Shown: in pieces, positions 12,142-23,111 of the stretch | How the letters are laid out: each line of letters opens with the position of its first letter | Numbering within the stretch: the first letter of the stretch is position 1 | Source: Steinernema hermaphroditum | Lineage: Eukaryota; Nematoda; Chromadorea; Rhabditida; Steinernematidae | Assembly: GCA_030435675.1 (NCBI GenBank) | Contig: CM059621.1 | Span: 3,348,001 to 3,412,000, forward strand | Length of the DNA stretch: 64,000 nucleotides | Direction: 5' to 3' | Program-made: the position numbers and the translations under genes | Notes under the pieces: model-generated | Seen by the model: the letters and a program-made list of their open reading frames with translations, nothing else | Databases searched by the model: none | What the model was told of the DNA's origin: nothing

Positions 12142-12930
12142 CGGCGCGCAAGACAGTCGGAAACTAAAACGAATATCTGAATGCTCTGAGTTCAAAAATC
12201 TGAAGCGGACTCTGTGGGTGGCGATCGGTTGCCTCGCCCGTGTGGTCTCTCAGAAGTCTGTGGGGCGAGTTGAGAGAGTTAATAACTAATAATAGATTTA
12301 GGTATCGATGGCATTCTCTCAAAATCTAAATCACTGATCATGGAAGACGTGAGATGCGATGATGATATCTGACATCGCCTACGGTCACAGGTCTCGAGAG
12401 ACAACATTGAGCGTTGGTCTTCGGCTTATAGCACGCAATGAATATCATTGTTTTTTGAGCTGTGGTTTACGGAATTAGATTCTTCCGAGAGACACGCAGG
12501 GGGTGTGTGTTTTTCGAAGGATACATCTATCGTCATTGTTGATTCATGACGTGTGCCTTGGTATAAAACCGCTATTTACCGTCTTCAGCTTCGAGCGTTC
12601 TGATTTCCGAACAGTTTGTTATTGCAGTGTTTACTTGTGTCTTTTAAAGTTCTAAACGTTTTACCAATAACGCGTTCAAAGGTTAAATTCTTTACTTATC
12701 GTCCTACGACATTTGAAAATTAAAAAATACACTGGTATGTGTGGTATGCGCAAACTAGTACTTGCAATAGTGCATTTTTCCTGTGAGTAGAAGTTAATAT
12801 TTCAGATAGCGCCTACGCGTTGAACTGATAAACAGCACGAGTTTCCCACGAGTGTAAAGATTTAAGAACAACGCGAAACACTTCGACGTCATATAGTCTT
12901 GCTGGTTTCTACTAGGCTGCCGTCTGCACT
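12142..12930. other. Upstream region of the LPPFM peptide trio
   Basis: No gene is seen. A TATAAAA site lies at 12562-12568, about 360 nt before the first trio gene, and could serve a 5' exon or be coincidental. Confidence 0.4.
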
Positions 12931-13224
12931 ATGAAGTGCGTCCTTCTTATTCTGGTTGCTATTCTCACTTTGACGATGGCCTTACCTCCTTTTATGGTAT
13001 ATAGAAACTTGTTTCCATTTGCGGTAGGTCAAGTCATGAGTCTTTAGCGAAGGGTCGAATGAGCATTTCAGACCACACGATTCAATAGGGCACGAATCTC
13101 AGACAATCTGATTTCCGAAAGGAAAGCGAACTCAGCGAGGTGTTTGCTGTTCAAATCTGCACCTTTTGTGTGGAGCCGACCAATCCAACGCATCTACGAC
13201 CACCGATCCGAATATTTATGTTAG
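12931..13224 (+). CDS. Small secreted peptide, LPPFM family, copy A
   Basis: Two exons: 12931-13023 and 13072-13224, giving 81 residues. The signal peptide (residues 1-17) is followed by LPPFMVY. The phase-0 intron is 48 nt. Exon 2 carries ARCLL...W.RPIQRIYD and ends in Cys just before TAG. The genes at 15528 and 17681 have the same plan: signal peptide, a Pro-Phe-Met-rich start, a phase-0 intron, then R(C/R)LL...W.(Q/R)P(I/V)(R/Q)(L/R)IY. Copy A is the longest, with a basic insert after the intron. I do not recognise the family. The function is unknown; secretion is inferred from the signal peptide. Confidence 0.7.
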
Positions 13225-15527
13225 CGGAGATGCAAAGTTCAAGTGTTGTGGATAGTGAGTATTATGAAAGTCTGACGTCTACGTGATAGTGATATTGCGT
13301 CAGTCAAAAGCCGTGCTAGCGGTAAAGCAATCTCTAGCCTTTTGCAGCCTATTGTTCGTTTTTCGATGTCTTTTTGTAGTCGACAACCACAAAGCTCTAC
13401 GTATGTTACTTTATGTAGCCAACGCAACTGATGTGTAGGCGTCAACACTGGGTGTATTTGTCTCATTCTTCTCACAGTTTTGCATGGAGTGGTTTTCCAT
13501 TCAATGCCAACTCATACAAAAAACCAGCTTCCTAAACCATTTTTGTGAAATGGTAGTGACCTTCAGTGGCATTAATGTTTTTATTAATAGCTCAAAGCGA
13601 TTTGTCCAGACGCTACATAACTTCTTACGAAAACTATATATTTACCTCCTCGACCCAAGGGCACTTTGTCAGGGCATCATACAAGAACGTTCAAAATCGC
13701 ACCGCAGTTGCCGGTATCTTTCTTGCTTTGACGCAGTAGGCGAATCCGCGTGCAATACAAAAAGTTTAAGCGGCCTTTGATGCGACAAAGAGTACCATCC
13801 GACATGACGGTACGATGGTGGAGCACGAGGACCAAGCCGGTCGATGTAAGAGCTAAAGAGTGGCGACAGAAATCAGACATCGCATAACTTTTGACTTTGA
13901 CCCTATTTCGCGAATCAAAGGCATTACGCCTTGCGCGACACCGAAAATAGATAAATAGAGGATGTCTGGCAGACGACTTCATCTCTGGCGCGCCGTAGAT
14001 GTCGAACCGGTTGCAGACGGCGCACTTCATGGAGCATCTGGGAATCGGCAAATCTTCAGCTGCGGCAGCGGAATATCGTTGCGACACAGCGGACGCTTCT
14101 GAGCTTGCATCTGATGGTCCGTGGTCCGGGAGTTGCGTCATCGCTGGTCCTCAGAGCGTCGGCGACCTTCGGGATGACATCTCACGCAGCATTGGGCGTC
14201 GGATTTCTGGCGTCGGGCATCTTGTTGTCAGCGGTGGTGGGACTACGGCTTCCGGGTGTCCCAATTCCCTCTGGAAGCCGAAACAGTCACAACTGCCACG
14301 GGGTTTGCCATCTGGCCAACCGGACACTCAGAGAGCGACCGGAGGGACCGACCGCTCGCCACCGCAACACGAGTGAGAGATTTTGTAGACGTATTGTACA
14401 CGTATGTGTATGCGTATTCGTAAAACACAGTAGAATAATTAGCGATATTTGAAGATGTTGTCACCTCCTATGAGCAACTATGTCATGGAAAAGGCTCAAT
14501 TATTTCTAGTGAGGTATGTATTCTTTGGCAGCCGCATGAGCCGCATGGGACACCAATCCAAGGGTAACTGCGAGGAAAATGAGATAAATACTCTTAGTGT
14601 TGACGCCTACATATTGGTTGCGTCGACCACATAAAGTAGCATACTGTCGCGTGAGAATTTCAAATGCGGATACTCAGCGGATTCTTTATTCTAACATGTC
14701 CGCCAAATATGGGATTTCCAATCCATATGTAAGCTAACGGATCAGGTGAATATTGTATAAGCCGGCTAGGACGTGGGTTTCTCATTTCTGTCTCACAAGG
14801 AAACGTTTCGAGTCTGGAGTCTCCAGGTTGGAAAGTCTCGTTTCGCACAGCCCTAACCGTAAGATAGAATCGGGTTTGAGATCTATAGGCGTGCAAATTC
14901 GATTACGCTGATCATGTAAGCGTGTATGCGTAAGCTAAAAGAAGATTGGGCTACTGAGGTTCGAATCCGCATACTGATTGCAACTCCCGCTGCGCTAAAC
15001 TGACACCTGTGGTGAAGAGCACAACAGCACTTATTAATCAAAAAGTGGGCTGAGAAAGCCCACTATGTTTATTATAACATGTTTTATCACCAAAGTGCTC
15101 AGCGACTAGTTGTTCAGCGTATTTAGATCTACACTTGTAGAAATTTTAAGCTAACCTGGTGTTCGACTTTGGGTAATGTAGTTCCAGTTTTATGTCTGTG
15201 TAAACAAACACGTGTTAGCGGCCCAAGTAACGGAAGTGATATCATAGTAATTAGTAGCCTTTAGTGGATTTGTCCGGCACCCGCGCCCATGAAAAACATT
15301 GGAAGTCTCACGAGTTATTGTTTTTGAATGGATATTACGTAGCTACTTCAAAAAGTTTATTGCACACCACGCATGCGCTCTTCACATGACGCCATTGGAG
15401 TTGAGTAATTTGTGGGCTTCTGGGCGTCCGTCCACTACAATATAACCACAAAATGCGACTATAAAGACAAACTGAACGATAAAACGAGCCATGCATTTAA
15501 TTTCATTCAATCAGTGTGCGGTCGAAA
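13225..15527. other. Intergenic with dispersed repeat and tRNA-like scrap
   Basis: The repeat family occupies about 13900-14380 and produces overlapping open frames on both strands that are not genes. On the minus strand at about 15010-14950 a Pol III A-box-like and B-box-like pair occurs at tRNA-like spacing, but no cloverleaf forms. A TATAAAG site at 15460-15466 lies 62 nt before the next gene and may be its promoter. Confidence 0.45.
13900..14380. repeat. Dispersed repeat family, long copy
   Basis: The first part matches 10597-10800 in reverse orientation. The later part shares blocks around TACGGCTTCC and CCCTCTGGAAGCCG with 24676-24960, 26786-27240 and 54270-54620. Copies are diverged and truncated differently. 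GC content is higher than the flanks. Confidence 0.6.
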
Positions 15528-15804
15528 ATGAATACCCCAGTCGTTTTTTTATTGGTTCTGCTGTTCCACTGCGCATTTTCACTACCTCCTTTCATGATGT
15601 ACAAGGCTGTGGCTGATGAAGGCATATTAGAGGTGAGAACGAACTTCTCTGAGCACTGCTGAGCGTCGTTCGTTTCAGAGACCAGTCAACACTTTGCCGG
15701 ATATCGTATATGCCCGCTGTTTACTGCAAAGAAAAGACTGGAGACAGCCCATCAGGCTCATTTATGGAGGACTCTGGCGCGGCGATCGATACGTTGAGTG
15801 TTAA
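15528..15804 (+). CDS. Small secreted peptide, LPPFM family, copy B
   Basis: Two exons: 15528-15632 and 15679-15804, giving 76 residues. The signal peptide is followed by LPPFMMYKAVADEG. The phase-0 intron is 46 nt (GTGAGA...TTTCAG). Exon 2 carries YARCLLQRKDWRQPIRLIYG, then a basic-acidic end with a final Cys before TAA. The RCLLQ and W.QPIRLIYG blocks are the family signature. A TATA-like site lies 62 nt upstream. The function is unknown. Two Cys (RCLL and the terminal one) could form a disulfide. Confidence 0.75.
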
Positions 15805-17680
15805 GTTGTGTGGGTTGTAGTTTGTATTGCGATATGAGGTACGACTGTTGTTGTTCTTTTTGTCACAGCGGTTGTTAACAAAATGCCAAGATTCGAAGAA
15901 GCCAGACGTTAACCTTACAAATTCGATATATTGTTTCATAATTGTAATGTTTGAAGGTAAAATGTATTATGGACTGAGGAAAACACGGTACGGATAAGGA
16001 ATTGAGACTCTCGGAAGCAACTGCTTTCAACAGTGAACAGAGATGGAACACAGTTTAAGAAAGCCCTATCTCAAAGACGATTCGAATCTTTTCCTTTTAG
16101 TGTGCAATTTTGAAATGTAGCGGTCCTCATCGAAAACGAGAAATCAGGCTTGGTCGCCATTCATTTGCAGAAGAACAGACGAGAGCTACAGCGACGCGCG
16201 AGTGAAGCGATCCTGGATTAATTGTGTTTGCGCAGAGCAAAGGATACTCAGGTACATTAGGGCGCATACCAAGCAATTTTGCAAAGGGAAGAGTGGTCAA
16301 TGTCGGTGTGATCGTCGATTTTGCTTTTTGGCATTAGCAAGAAGCTATTATGGGTTTCAGTGCTTCGTACAACCCCGAAATTTGCGCCGCCAGCAGTTAA
16401 CAGATAGTGGGATTCCACTTCGCCACGCTGTGCTGCACCACCGCCACTTCCGGATTCACCCTCGTCATCGCTTCGAAGCCTGCGTATACATGGGACAGCT
16501 TTCTTTGGCTCCGACGTTGTGCCAGCGCCGAAGAAGGAAGAGCAGCAGTGACCTTCGTTGTGCATTATAAGATATCTTGAATAGTTATGTTCATTGATTC
16601 AAGACTAAATAAAATGAAAATGCCTGACAAAAGAGTTCTCTTTCCGAATCAACAGTATTAAGCCATGATGTTTCACGAACACAAAAAAAAAGCACAGTAT
16701 CCCACCGTTATCGCCATTATTTTCCTTGCTTCACTTCAAAAGAATCACAGGCGATCCTCTGCTGCGATTCGTCGATTCATTTGATGGTCATGTTTCCTGG
16801 CATCCCGAGATTGCGAAATGCGTAGTGATGTATGGGCTTTCTATGGTATCAATTCGCCATGTCCTGTTAGCGACAACGTCTCCAATTGGTTAAGTATTAT
16901 AACAGACCAAGACATGCAACAGACAGCTATCGCTCAGAGCTACCATGTCCATATTGCGACTTTACAATTTCTCTTCTAGTTCAAGGAATACAGGCCATAT
17001 GTTGAAAAACTGACCATTGGATTCCCAAAAAGTACGATTTCCAAGTTGATGTCCACAATGGGTCTCCGTTTTGAGCTGAGAAATTTGTGTTTGAATATTT
17101 TATAGCACTCTCTTCGCTCTGTCTTCTCTCCACCTGCGCTCGTTCACAAACCACTCATAATAAAATGAAGAGGTCGAAAACTGTCCCCAAAACATTCTTA
17201 CACTTTAAAGTCCGCACATTCTACGAAAGAGGAATCCGGATGTTGGCCATACGGTGCACTGATCCGTAAGAAAACCGCATCCAAAATAGCAACCTCATTT
17301 GCGATGCATTTGGTGTGGTCCTTCCTGGATGTTGTTGTTAACTTTTACAATAACAACCTCATCAAAATTCGACGCAGTTGGCAACGCTAACAGCGAAAGG
17401 CGGAAAATCGCTCGTTCAACCAAAAAGTGCTCGTTTATTGTTTTAATAAATGAACAGGGCATGAAAATCGGGTCGTAAATAATTATTTAGGTTTTGAATG
17501 GTTTTTTTGATCCCGATCTACTAAGCCTTTTTTTTGTTTCCATGGCACTCATGAGAATTATAATCTGGACTTTCGAAAACGAAGCCGATGATCGGTTATG
17601 TCAACTGAAAGTTCATCTCGCTCATTAACCGCCATTGCGGCACAAAATGAGTTCGTTCTCCGAACTCGTTCATTCGAAGG
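15805..17680. other. Intergenic; no supported gene
   Basis: A 122-codon plus frame (16202-16570) and a 102-codon minus frame overlap each other, and neither shows a motif; part of 16360-16560 resembles the dispersed repeat in reverse orientation. A hydrophobic minor frame near 17087 lacks an ATG. Nothing is called. Confidence 0.4.
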
Positions 17681-17954
17681 ATGCGCCCAGTTCTACTGCT
17701 CTTAACTGCTATCTTCTCTCATACTTCCCCTTTCCCAACATTCATGATGCACAAGCCTTTTGGCGGGTTCCAGATCGAACAGATGCAGGTGACAGCATTA
17801 TGCCACCTACATGCATGTGATATATTCATTTCAGAAGCCGATTTCGTTATTTCCCACAGTTGTCAATGTCCGTCGGTTGTTGCAAATAGAGAATTGGAGT
17901 CAACCAGTAAGGCTTATTTATGGTCGGCGATGGCGAAAAGGGATATCCGCTTGA
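17681..17954 (+). CDS. Small secreted peptide, LPPFM family, copy C
   Basis: Two exons: 17681-17788 and 17835-17954, giving 75 residues. The signal peptide is followed by FPTFMMHKPFGGF. The phase-0 intron is 46 nt (GTGACA...TTTCAG). Exon 2 carries RRLLQIENWSQPVRLIYG and a basic end. The Cys of RCLL is Arg here and the terminal Cys is missing, so copy C would lack the disulfide possible in copy B. All three copies are on the plus strand 2-3 kb apart, which points to tandem duplication. The function is unknown. Confidence 0.75.
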
Positions 17955-18180
17955 TGATGAGGAATGACGCAAGAAGAGGAGGAAATAAAAAGCCGTTTTG
18001 ACGTGGATTTGAAATAAAAAATGGAAGAGGAAGAGCACACGTTAGAACAGCATGCATCTTCCAAAACAAACAAAAAAAAATTGCCAAATGAAAATATATT
18101 CGGCTAAAAGACTAGCCGATTATTATCTGTCCCCGTTAGCCTGTCCACAGCTATTTTTAATAATTCACACCCTCTGTGTA

Positions 18181-18545
18181 CTAAAACCAAAGTCGGATGG
18201 AAACATGATATCCTAATGGTCGGTACGGTTCATGCTCATGGAATCGTTTGTATTCAAGTATATTCCGGTAGATTATTGTTTTGGTCTCGAAGTCATAGTT
18301 GCAGTGACTGTGGAACTCACAAAAAGAAAAACAACATCTGTACTTTATCACTGTCGAACTGTCTGTGTGGCTCATCGTCTTTGAGTGGTCGTCATCACAA
18401 TTGGTCGTCTTCTCGGACAAACGATAAGTTCATCGCGACAGAATGATTAGAGTAACTTAGAGCAATCGGAACGACAAGGGCTATTAGAGAAAAACAAGCT
18501 ACCACGGCTATTCCATTTCTCCAATATGCAAAAAAAAAAAAAAAC
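18181..18545 (-). CDS. Possible single-pass membrane protein, model incomplete
   Basis: A minus-strand frame encodes a hydrophobic segment (YWRNGIAVVACFSLIALVV...). It meets a second frame that runs to 18181 and carries RCCFSFCEFHSHC, a Cys/His cluster, followed by a polar tail ending in IRLWF. A one-base shift or an unseen intron near 18420 separates the two parts, and I could not find a clean splice. It may be the 3' part of a spliced gene or a decayed one. Poly-A/T runs just upstream make the 5' end uncertain. No family is recognised. Confidence 0.3.
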
Positions 18546-18746
18546 AATTGAAATCCTGAAAAAAAAACCTCTGGGGTCTGATATTCTAGTGTACAAAGAT
18601 AGATGGTTATGAAAGGAGGATCGGCGAAGATTGTCCTCGACGTTTGCTCAAACAGATTAGGAATCATACTGAAGTCACAACACCTGCTTTTGATCCCTTT
18701 GTAATTTTTATGTAACCTAGCCGAACAGAATTGCTTTTTATCCGTA

Positions 18747-19010
18747 TCATTTTGTGATACAGCATCCCTTGTGGGTGGTAACATTGATCTAAATGGAATT
18801 AGCTTGTGTCTGCTGTGTACTTACTTTTGGCTCCTTACTCTCTACAGTATCATACACATCAACCTGACAAACAAAAGTATAGCTCTGAATGCATCCCAGT
18901 AGCCCGTTTGTCCGATCTTTCTGAGGTATTTCAATGTGTTTTTGTCGCTGGGTAACATAGTGCCACCAAAAAGTAAACCAAAAAAAGTAAAAATAGACGA
19001 ACAGTGCCAT
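18747..19010 (-). CDS. Small secreted cysteine-containing peptide
   Basis: Two exons: 19010-18825 and 18788-18747, giving 75 residues. The N terminus is strongly hydrophobic and aromatic (MALFVYFYFFWF...), probably a signal peptide or anchor. The remainder carries GCIQSYTFVC and a final KGCCITK, five Cys in all. The 36-nt intron (GTAAGT...ATTTAG) is short but has good ends and is phase 0. An alternative is that the exon belongs to the adjacent gene at 18181-18545 by another splice. No family is recognised. Confidence 0.4.
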
Positions 19011-19451
19011 GCATGCACATCATCTGGCTCAAACAGACGTGTTAGTGAATTCTTAAAAGCACTGAAGATCGTAATCAAAATATTCGACATCAAACATCTT
19101 CCTTTGAAAAACTCGGTAGACCTTTGCTCACTCTTGCAGCTCCTACAGGTACCAGGAATCGTTTCCTGCTACCGATTACCACCTGGACATTCTTAGTCAC
19201 ACTACAGATTCGGTAAAATAAAGGAAAACAAAAGTGCTGTTTGTTTCTGTGAAAGTCCGGAGGACCGTCTGCTTGGATATGAAATTTTCATTTTCAATAA
19301 TAGCTGAACAGCTGCCGCCTACGTTATCCACTCCTCCCCGCACTATTCCTCTGCTTAAATGGCAACAGGGCTGACGCGAAATGAATATTTGACACCATCA
19401 TAAGCAGAGTTTCGCGCATGCTATAAGCGGAGTATTTCGATCGTGCTGGCC

Positions 19452-19746
19452 ATGAATAACGTGGCGCTGTTTGTCGTTTTCCTATTCCTCGTCGCATCCC
19501 ACTCGTTCGGTCTTCCCTTCCACTGGTGGTCACAGCCACTATATAAGCGATTTGAAGGTGAGTCCCGGCGCGATTAGCCGTTTATTAAGAGATGGAAAAT
19601 TAGATAGCATCACACACGTTGAACCGTCTGCACGCGAATATCGTATCCCCAATGGAAAACACATATCGATTCGTGATCTAGTCGCTTCGCAGCCTGTGGA
19701 AGACATCATGAAACACCCATTCAGTCCGATCGGTCTCGGAAAATGA
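19452..19746 (+). CDS. Small secreted peptide, one phase-1 intron
   Basis: Two exons: 19452-19557 and 19604-19746, giving 82 residues. The signal peptide (about residues 1-20) is followed by LPFHWWSQPLYKRFEG. The 46-nt intron (GTGAGT...AATTAG) restores the long exon 2 frame that ends SPIGLGK. A dibasic KR lies in the mature chain. The layout (signal plus about 15 residues, then a phase-1 intron) is the same as in the genes at 0.8, 2.3, 6.3 and 59.3 kb, though the sequence differs. The function is unknown. Confidence 0.6.
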
Positions 19747-20451
19747 GCTTCTGCGGCATCAGCTACGGTTGCAACACCGCATTGTATTGGCTAGGCTTGG
19801 TTGCTGATAAAACATTATACTATCACGGAGACTGCTTTGAAATCACGCAATACTGTACCTCGTCAATTTAACCCATACACCACTTATAACTGACTTTGAT
19901 CCACCTTGCAGCTTTAGCAGAGATATTACAAGTCCAGATTTATACCGAAATATAAGCGTAGCTTCAGTGAAGCGATCAATCAAAGCTATCATTGGACGAG
20001 GCGCCAACAGTGGAGTCATTGCCAGTACTCAATAGGAGTCCTAGGATAATCTGTACTACAGGGTTGAAGAGGGCGAGACTGAAAATGCACGTCTGTCATA
20101 GAAAACAGTACTTAAGTGTGAAACTCACACATTGCTAATATGGGATAGCTAATTTCATCGTAATCTGCACTGTGTAGATGATGATGGAATTAGGCGTCGT
20201 TTATCATGCGCTTTTGCTTCAATTCATCATAGCAGGACCGGATCCGTTGACAAATCTATTTGCACTGATCACTTAAGTTTACCTGGACACAATGGATGTT
20301 TTTACTTTTTCGGACTGATTCAGATGTTGGTGAGAAAAGCAATTGTTCTGAAGCATTTCTCACAAAACTACGCGGGTTCATAATCTTGTCGACAAATAAC
20401 CGACCCTCATATAATGACGATCATAACCGAACAATAATTTGTTATTCTCAG
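19747..20451. other. Intergenic; no gene seen
   Basis: Nothing is recognised. A TATTCTCAG acceptor abuts the start codon of the next gene at 20452 and could be a spliced-leader site or the end of a 5' UTR intron. Confidence 0.4.
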
Positions 20452-21434
20452 ATGCTTACCTTACGACAGATTTACGGCTTTGGCTTGCCCACAGTGACCC
20501 TCGTATCCATTATTTTCTACATGAGGATTCTCTTTGTAGGTAATGATTTCAAACTAGTCTACACATTTTGCACAGATTTTCATCAAGAAAACGAAGTATC
20601 GATTCAACGAGTGTCATCGAATAATGATTCAGATGGGCATAGTTCAGTGTCTCATGGGCCCTGGATGGTTTCTGCTCGGCTTATCGAGAATCGTGCATAC
20701 CGGTTATATTGTGATAATTTGCATGAAGGTGGAAGTAGCAGCAGCTCGGATTGAAATTCTTCTTGGGTTTCTGCTGGCCTTGAACAGGCTAAAAATTATA
20801 GCTGGTTTGGGATATCATCATGCTGTCCACAAGGTTGGCAAAGTATATCAGTTACAGGTGAATATGTTGAAACACTCTCTAGATTATTCTTGCTCTCATA
20901 TATTCATTTGGTCTTTTCTACTTAGGGCTTTCGCTTAGCCCTTGGGTAGAATATCACATACCGGATGATCACTTTATCGGAAGATTTGATTTGACGCGTC
21001 CTCTATCAAAAGCGTTCCTCAATACAGGTTCCTACGAAACACTGACCGCCACCTTTGCTACACTGGCCGTCTATATTATCCTTGTTGTGCAGATGGTTCA
21101 TCAAAGAATGAAATTTAAACTGAGCAAAAGTGTATCAAAGGAGAAGTCCATGCTTTTCTTTGCTATTATCAAGTTCACTTGCGATGGATCGCTGGCTGTT
21201 GGCTACTACTTTGGAAGTTCTTTCCTTCCTTCTGTATTACTCATGGAAGTTCTACTGGGATTTGCGTATGCCGTAAACTTTCTTCTATTACCTCCATGTC
21301 TTTACCTTATTCTGGATAGGTTGGTCAATGATAATTTTAGCATACCACGAAGAATGTTTAGGAGTTTGAGGGAGGAGGTACTTGGTCCATCTCGTAAAGT
21401 GTTTGTGACTCACACCATTGTTCAGTTCAGCTAA
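20452..21434 (+). CDS. Nematode 7TM chemoreceptor-like protein, plus-strand copy
   Basis: Four exons: 20452-20535, 20576-20833, 20883-21319 and 21362-21434, giving 283 residues. It shares exon plan and sequence with the minus-strand gene at 27892-28898: exon 1 is 84 nt in both and all intron phases agree (0, 0, 2). Shared blocks include K(V/L)EV(A/S)AAR(I/V)E, FLLA(L/F)(N/D)RLKI, KEKS(M/I)L and GDGSLAV (CDGSLAV here). Seven hydrophobic segments are present. The (N/D)RLKI motif sits where sr-family receptors have a DRY-like site, but I cannot assign the subfamily. The last intron (42 nt) is in frame and stop-free, so a read-through form with 14 extra residues is possible. The minus-strand copy supports splicing. 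Confidence 0.75.
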
Positions 21435-22605
21435 CAAATGCAATCTTTGAATAATCGAAACGACCGACTCCGCTACCACATATATGCTACACTTCCTTGT
21501 GTGTCGCTTTTCTCAGCCCTTGTTTCTGGGAATTGTATTACGTAACACATGCCCACACATAACAAATACATAATTTATACGTCTTACGGGACATTATTTC
21601 ATGTTTTTATGAGTTTATGATCTTAAATCAATGGCTTGCACCGTGTCAAGGAGTCACAAAATGCACAACAAGGATAAATATCACACCGTAGTCGCCGGGG
21701 CAATCATTGTGATAACAATGACCGCCAAGAAAAACCGTTCATTCATCTCATACGGTGAACATTAGAGAGCGTGAAAGGACGACTCGTCCCATCGCCGCCC
21801 ACACAGATGAAAACACTTATTTCATGAATCGAAGTCACTATAGCAAAGGCACTATATTGCATGACAAGCAAACACATCATGCTTCTTGACATTTTTCTCC
21901 CCAGCGCGCTATTGTGGTCGAACCTGTTGGAGCGGGGCATGTGTGAACCTCCAGAAACGGCAGCCGAACTTCTCCTTATCGGTACGGTAGCAGCACAGGG
22001 GCGAACTCGCATCTACTTAGGAAAAAAAAGTCCTTGGTCTCGAAGTTGCAATGGCAACAGAATCACTTATGCTTCGGGAACATACATGCGTTTTTTTTTT
22101 CTAGGTCATACATGCGTTTAATGCCCATACAACTATTGGTATCCTCATCTGAAAGGCGTTTGCCCCACCAGCGGTAGCAAACGCTTCACAACCGTTCTGT
22201 CTCTCGGCAACGTCTTTCAGATGAGGATACCAATAGCTCTATGGGCAACGTCAATTTGTTCAACAGGTTAAACTCGAATGTAAGCGTTTCTGTGAGCAGC
22301 AATCTAGCGGCCGGTAGATCTACTGGAACCCTAGCGAGCGACGTTTATTAACATAATGTATCACTAGTTGACTTGTGAATTATGAGAAATTAATATGGTT
22401 CACAAAAATGCAACACATATCCACTTTGCGCCGTTATCATCTCTATGATCAATTTCCTGAAAACAGCTGTTAATTTCACTTACACGAAGTTTACGGAAAA
22501 AAGATAACATCACTACTTATCTGAGCAGGTCATCGCAGATGGTTTTCCGACCAGAAGTTCATATAAAACAAAGTTTGTTATTGCTTTATCCCGACTTCTG
22601 TGAAC
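21435..22605. other. Intergenic with an inverted repeat and a promoter-like site
   Basis: A hairpin-forming repeat at 22122-22247 is listed separately. A TATAAAA site at 22562-22568 lies 38 nt before the start at 22606 and probably belongs to that gene. The region 21740-22030 is repeat-like and holds no supported gene. Confidence 0.45.
22122..22247. repeat. Hairpin-forming inverted repeat
   Basis: Arms of about 34 bp (22122-22155 and 22214-22247) are reverse complements with about three mismatches, sharing TATTGGTATCCTCATCTGAA. The 58-bp centre contains a second small palindrome (GCGTTTGC and GCAAACGC). It could be a fold-back miniature element or a structured RNA; no terminal duplication was identified. 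Confidence 0.7.
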
Positions 22606-22883
22606 ATGGAGCAATGCTGTGTCAGGAGAGGTGATTACTTAAACTGAGTCTTGTGTTACACCCTGCCTCATTTTCAGGTACGTTTTACGCTATCCTCATA
22701 CTCCTCGCTGTGATCTTTCTACTGCTCTGTTCTATGCGCATTGATCGCGAACTAGAAAACAGCACAATCAGTCCTGGTGTTCCCAAGCCAAAGAAGAAGC
22801 CACTCGTTCACAATGTTGCCTCGACAGAAAAGGAAAAGCAGTATCAAGAGCTGCGCCACGACATGGACGACCTGATGAGCTGA
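22606..22883 (+). CDS. Small single-pass membrane protein
   Basis: Two exons: 22606-22630 and 22678-22883, giving 76 residues. Exon 1 encodes MEQCCVRRG; a 47-nt phase-1 intron follows. Exon 2 opens with a transmembrane segment (TFYAILILLAVIFLLLC), then a basic-acidic tail ending HDMDDLMS. Arginines before the membrane segment and basic residues after it leave the orientation unclear. A TATAAAA box lies 38 nt before the ATG. It is tail-to-tail with the microprotein at 22956-23111, 72 nt apart. The function is unknown. Confidence 0.65.
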
Positions 22884-22955
22884 CAAATTATATGTTTGCG
22901 TGTTGTTCAAATTCTCACTGTTTATTTGGATAATATCATACTTACAGCCACTTAT

Positions 22956-23111
22956 TTACACCATCACATCGCAAGAGCCCATTGTCGGTGCGCGAACATC
23001 TCGTTCTTCCTTGCTGAACTCCCGGAAAAGAGCGTAGAGGCACAGTGACACTAGCAGGTAGAGGAGCGCAAGTCCGCAGATCAGAAAGGTGAGGCTCAGG
23101 GCGTCGCTCAT
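22956..23111 (-). CDS. LYLLVSLCL-family membrane microprotein, copy 1
   Basis: This is a single exon of 51 residues. A short acidic N terminus (MSDA) leads into one transmembrane segment with LALLYLLVSLCLYALF, then a charged cytosolic-type tail (REFSKEERD) and a hydrophobic end. The genes at 27344-27499 (51 aa) and 30865-31023 (52 aa) share LYLLVSLCL, the acidic start and a basic stretch after the membrane segment. In all three a TTTCAG acceptor ends two bases before the ATG, which fits spliced-leader addition or a 5' UTR intron. Family and function are not recognised. Confidence 0.65.
   Translation of the reverse strand: MSDALSLTFLICGLALLYLLVSLCLYALFREFSKEERDVRAPTMGSCDVMV

Noticed and set aside
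14950..15010. tRNA-like signal on the minus strand (TAGCGCAGCGGG plus GGATTCGAACC)
   Set aside because: The boxes resemble Pol III A and B boxes, but no acceptor or anticodon stem pairs; at most a tRNA-derived scrap.
16202..16570. Overlapping 122- and 102-codon frames on opposite strands
   Set aside because: Lies partly in dispersed repeat; neither frame has a motif or splice partner.
17087..17269. Signal-peptide-like 60-residue frame
   Set aside because: Only a GTG start and no convincing upstream exon.
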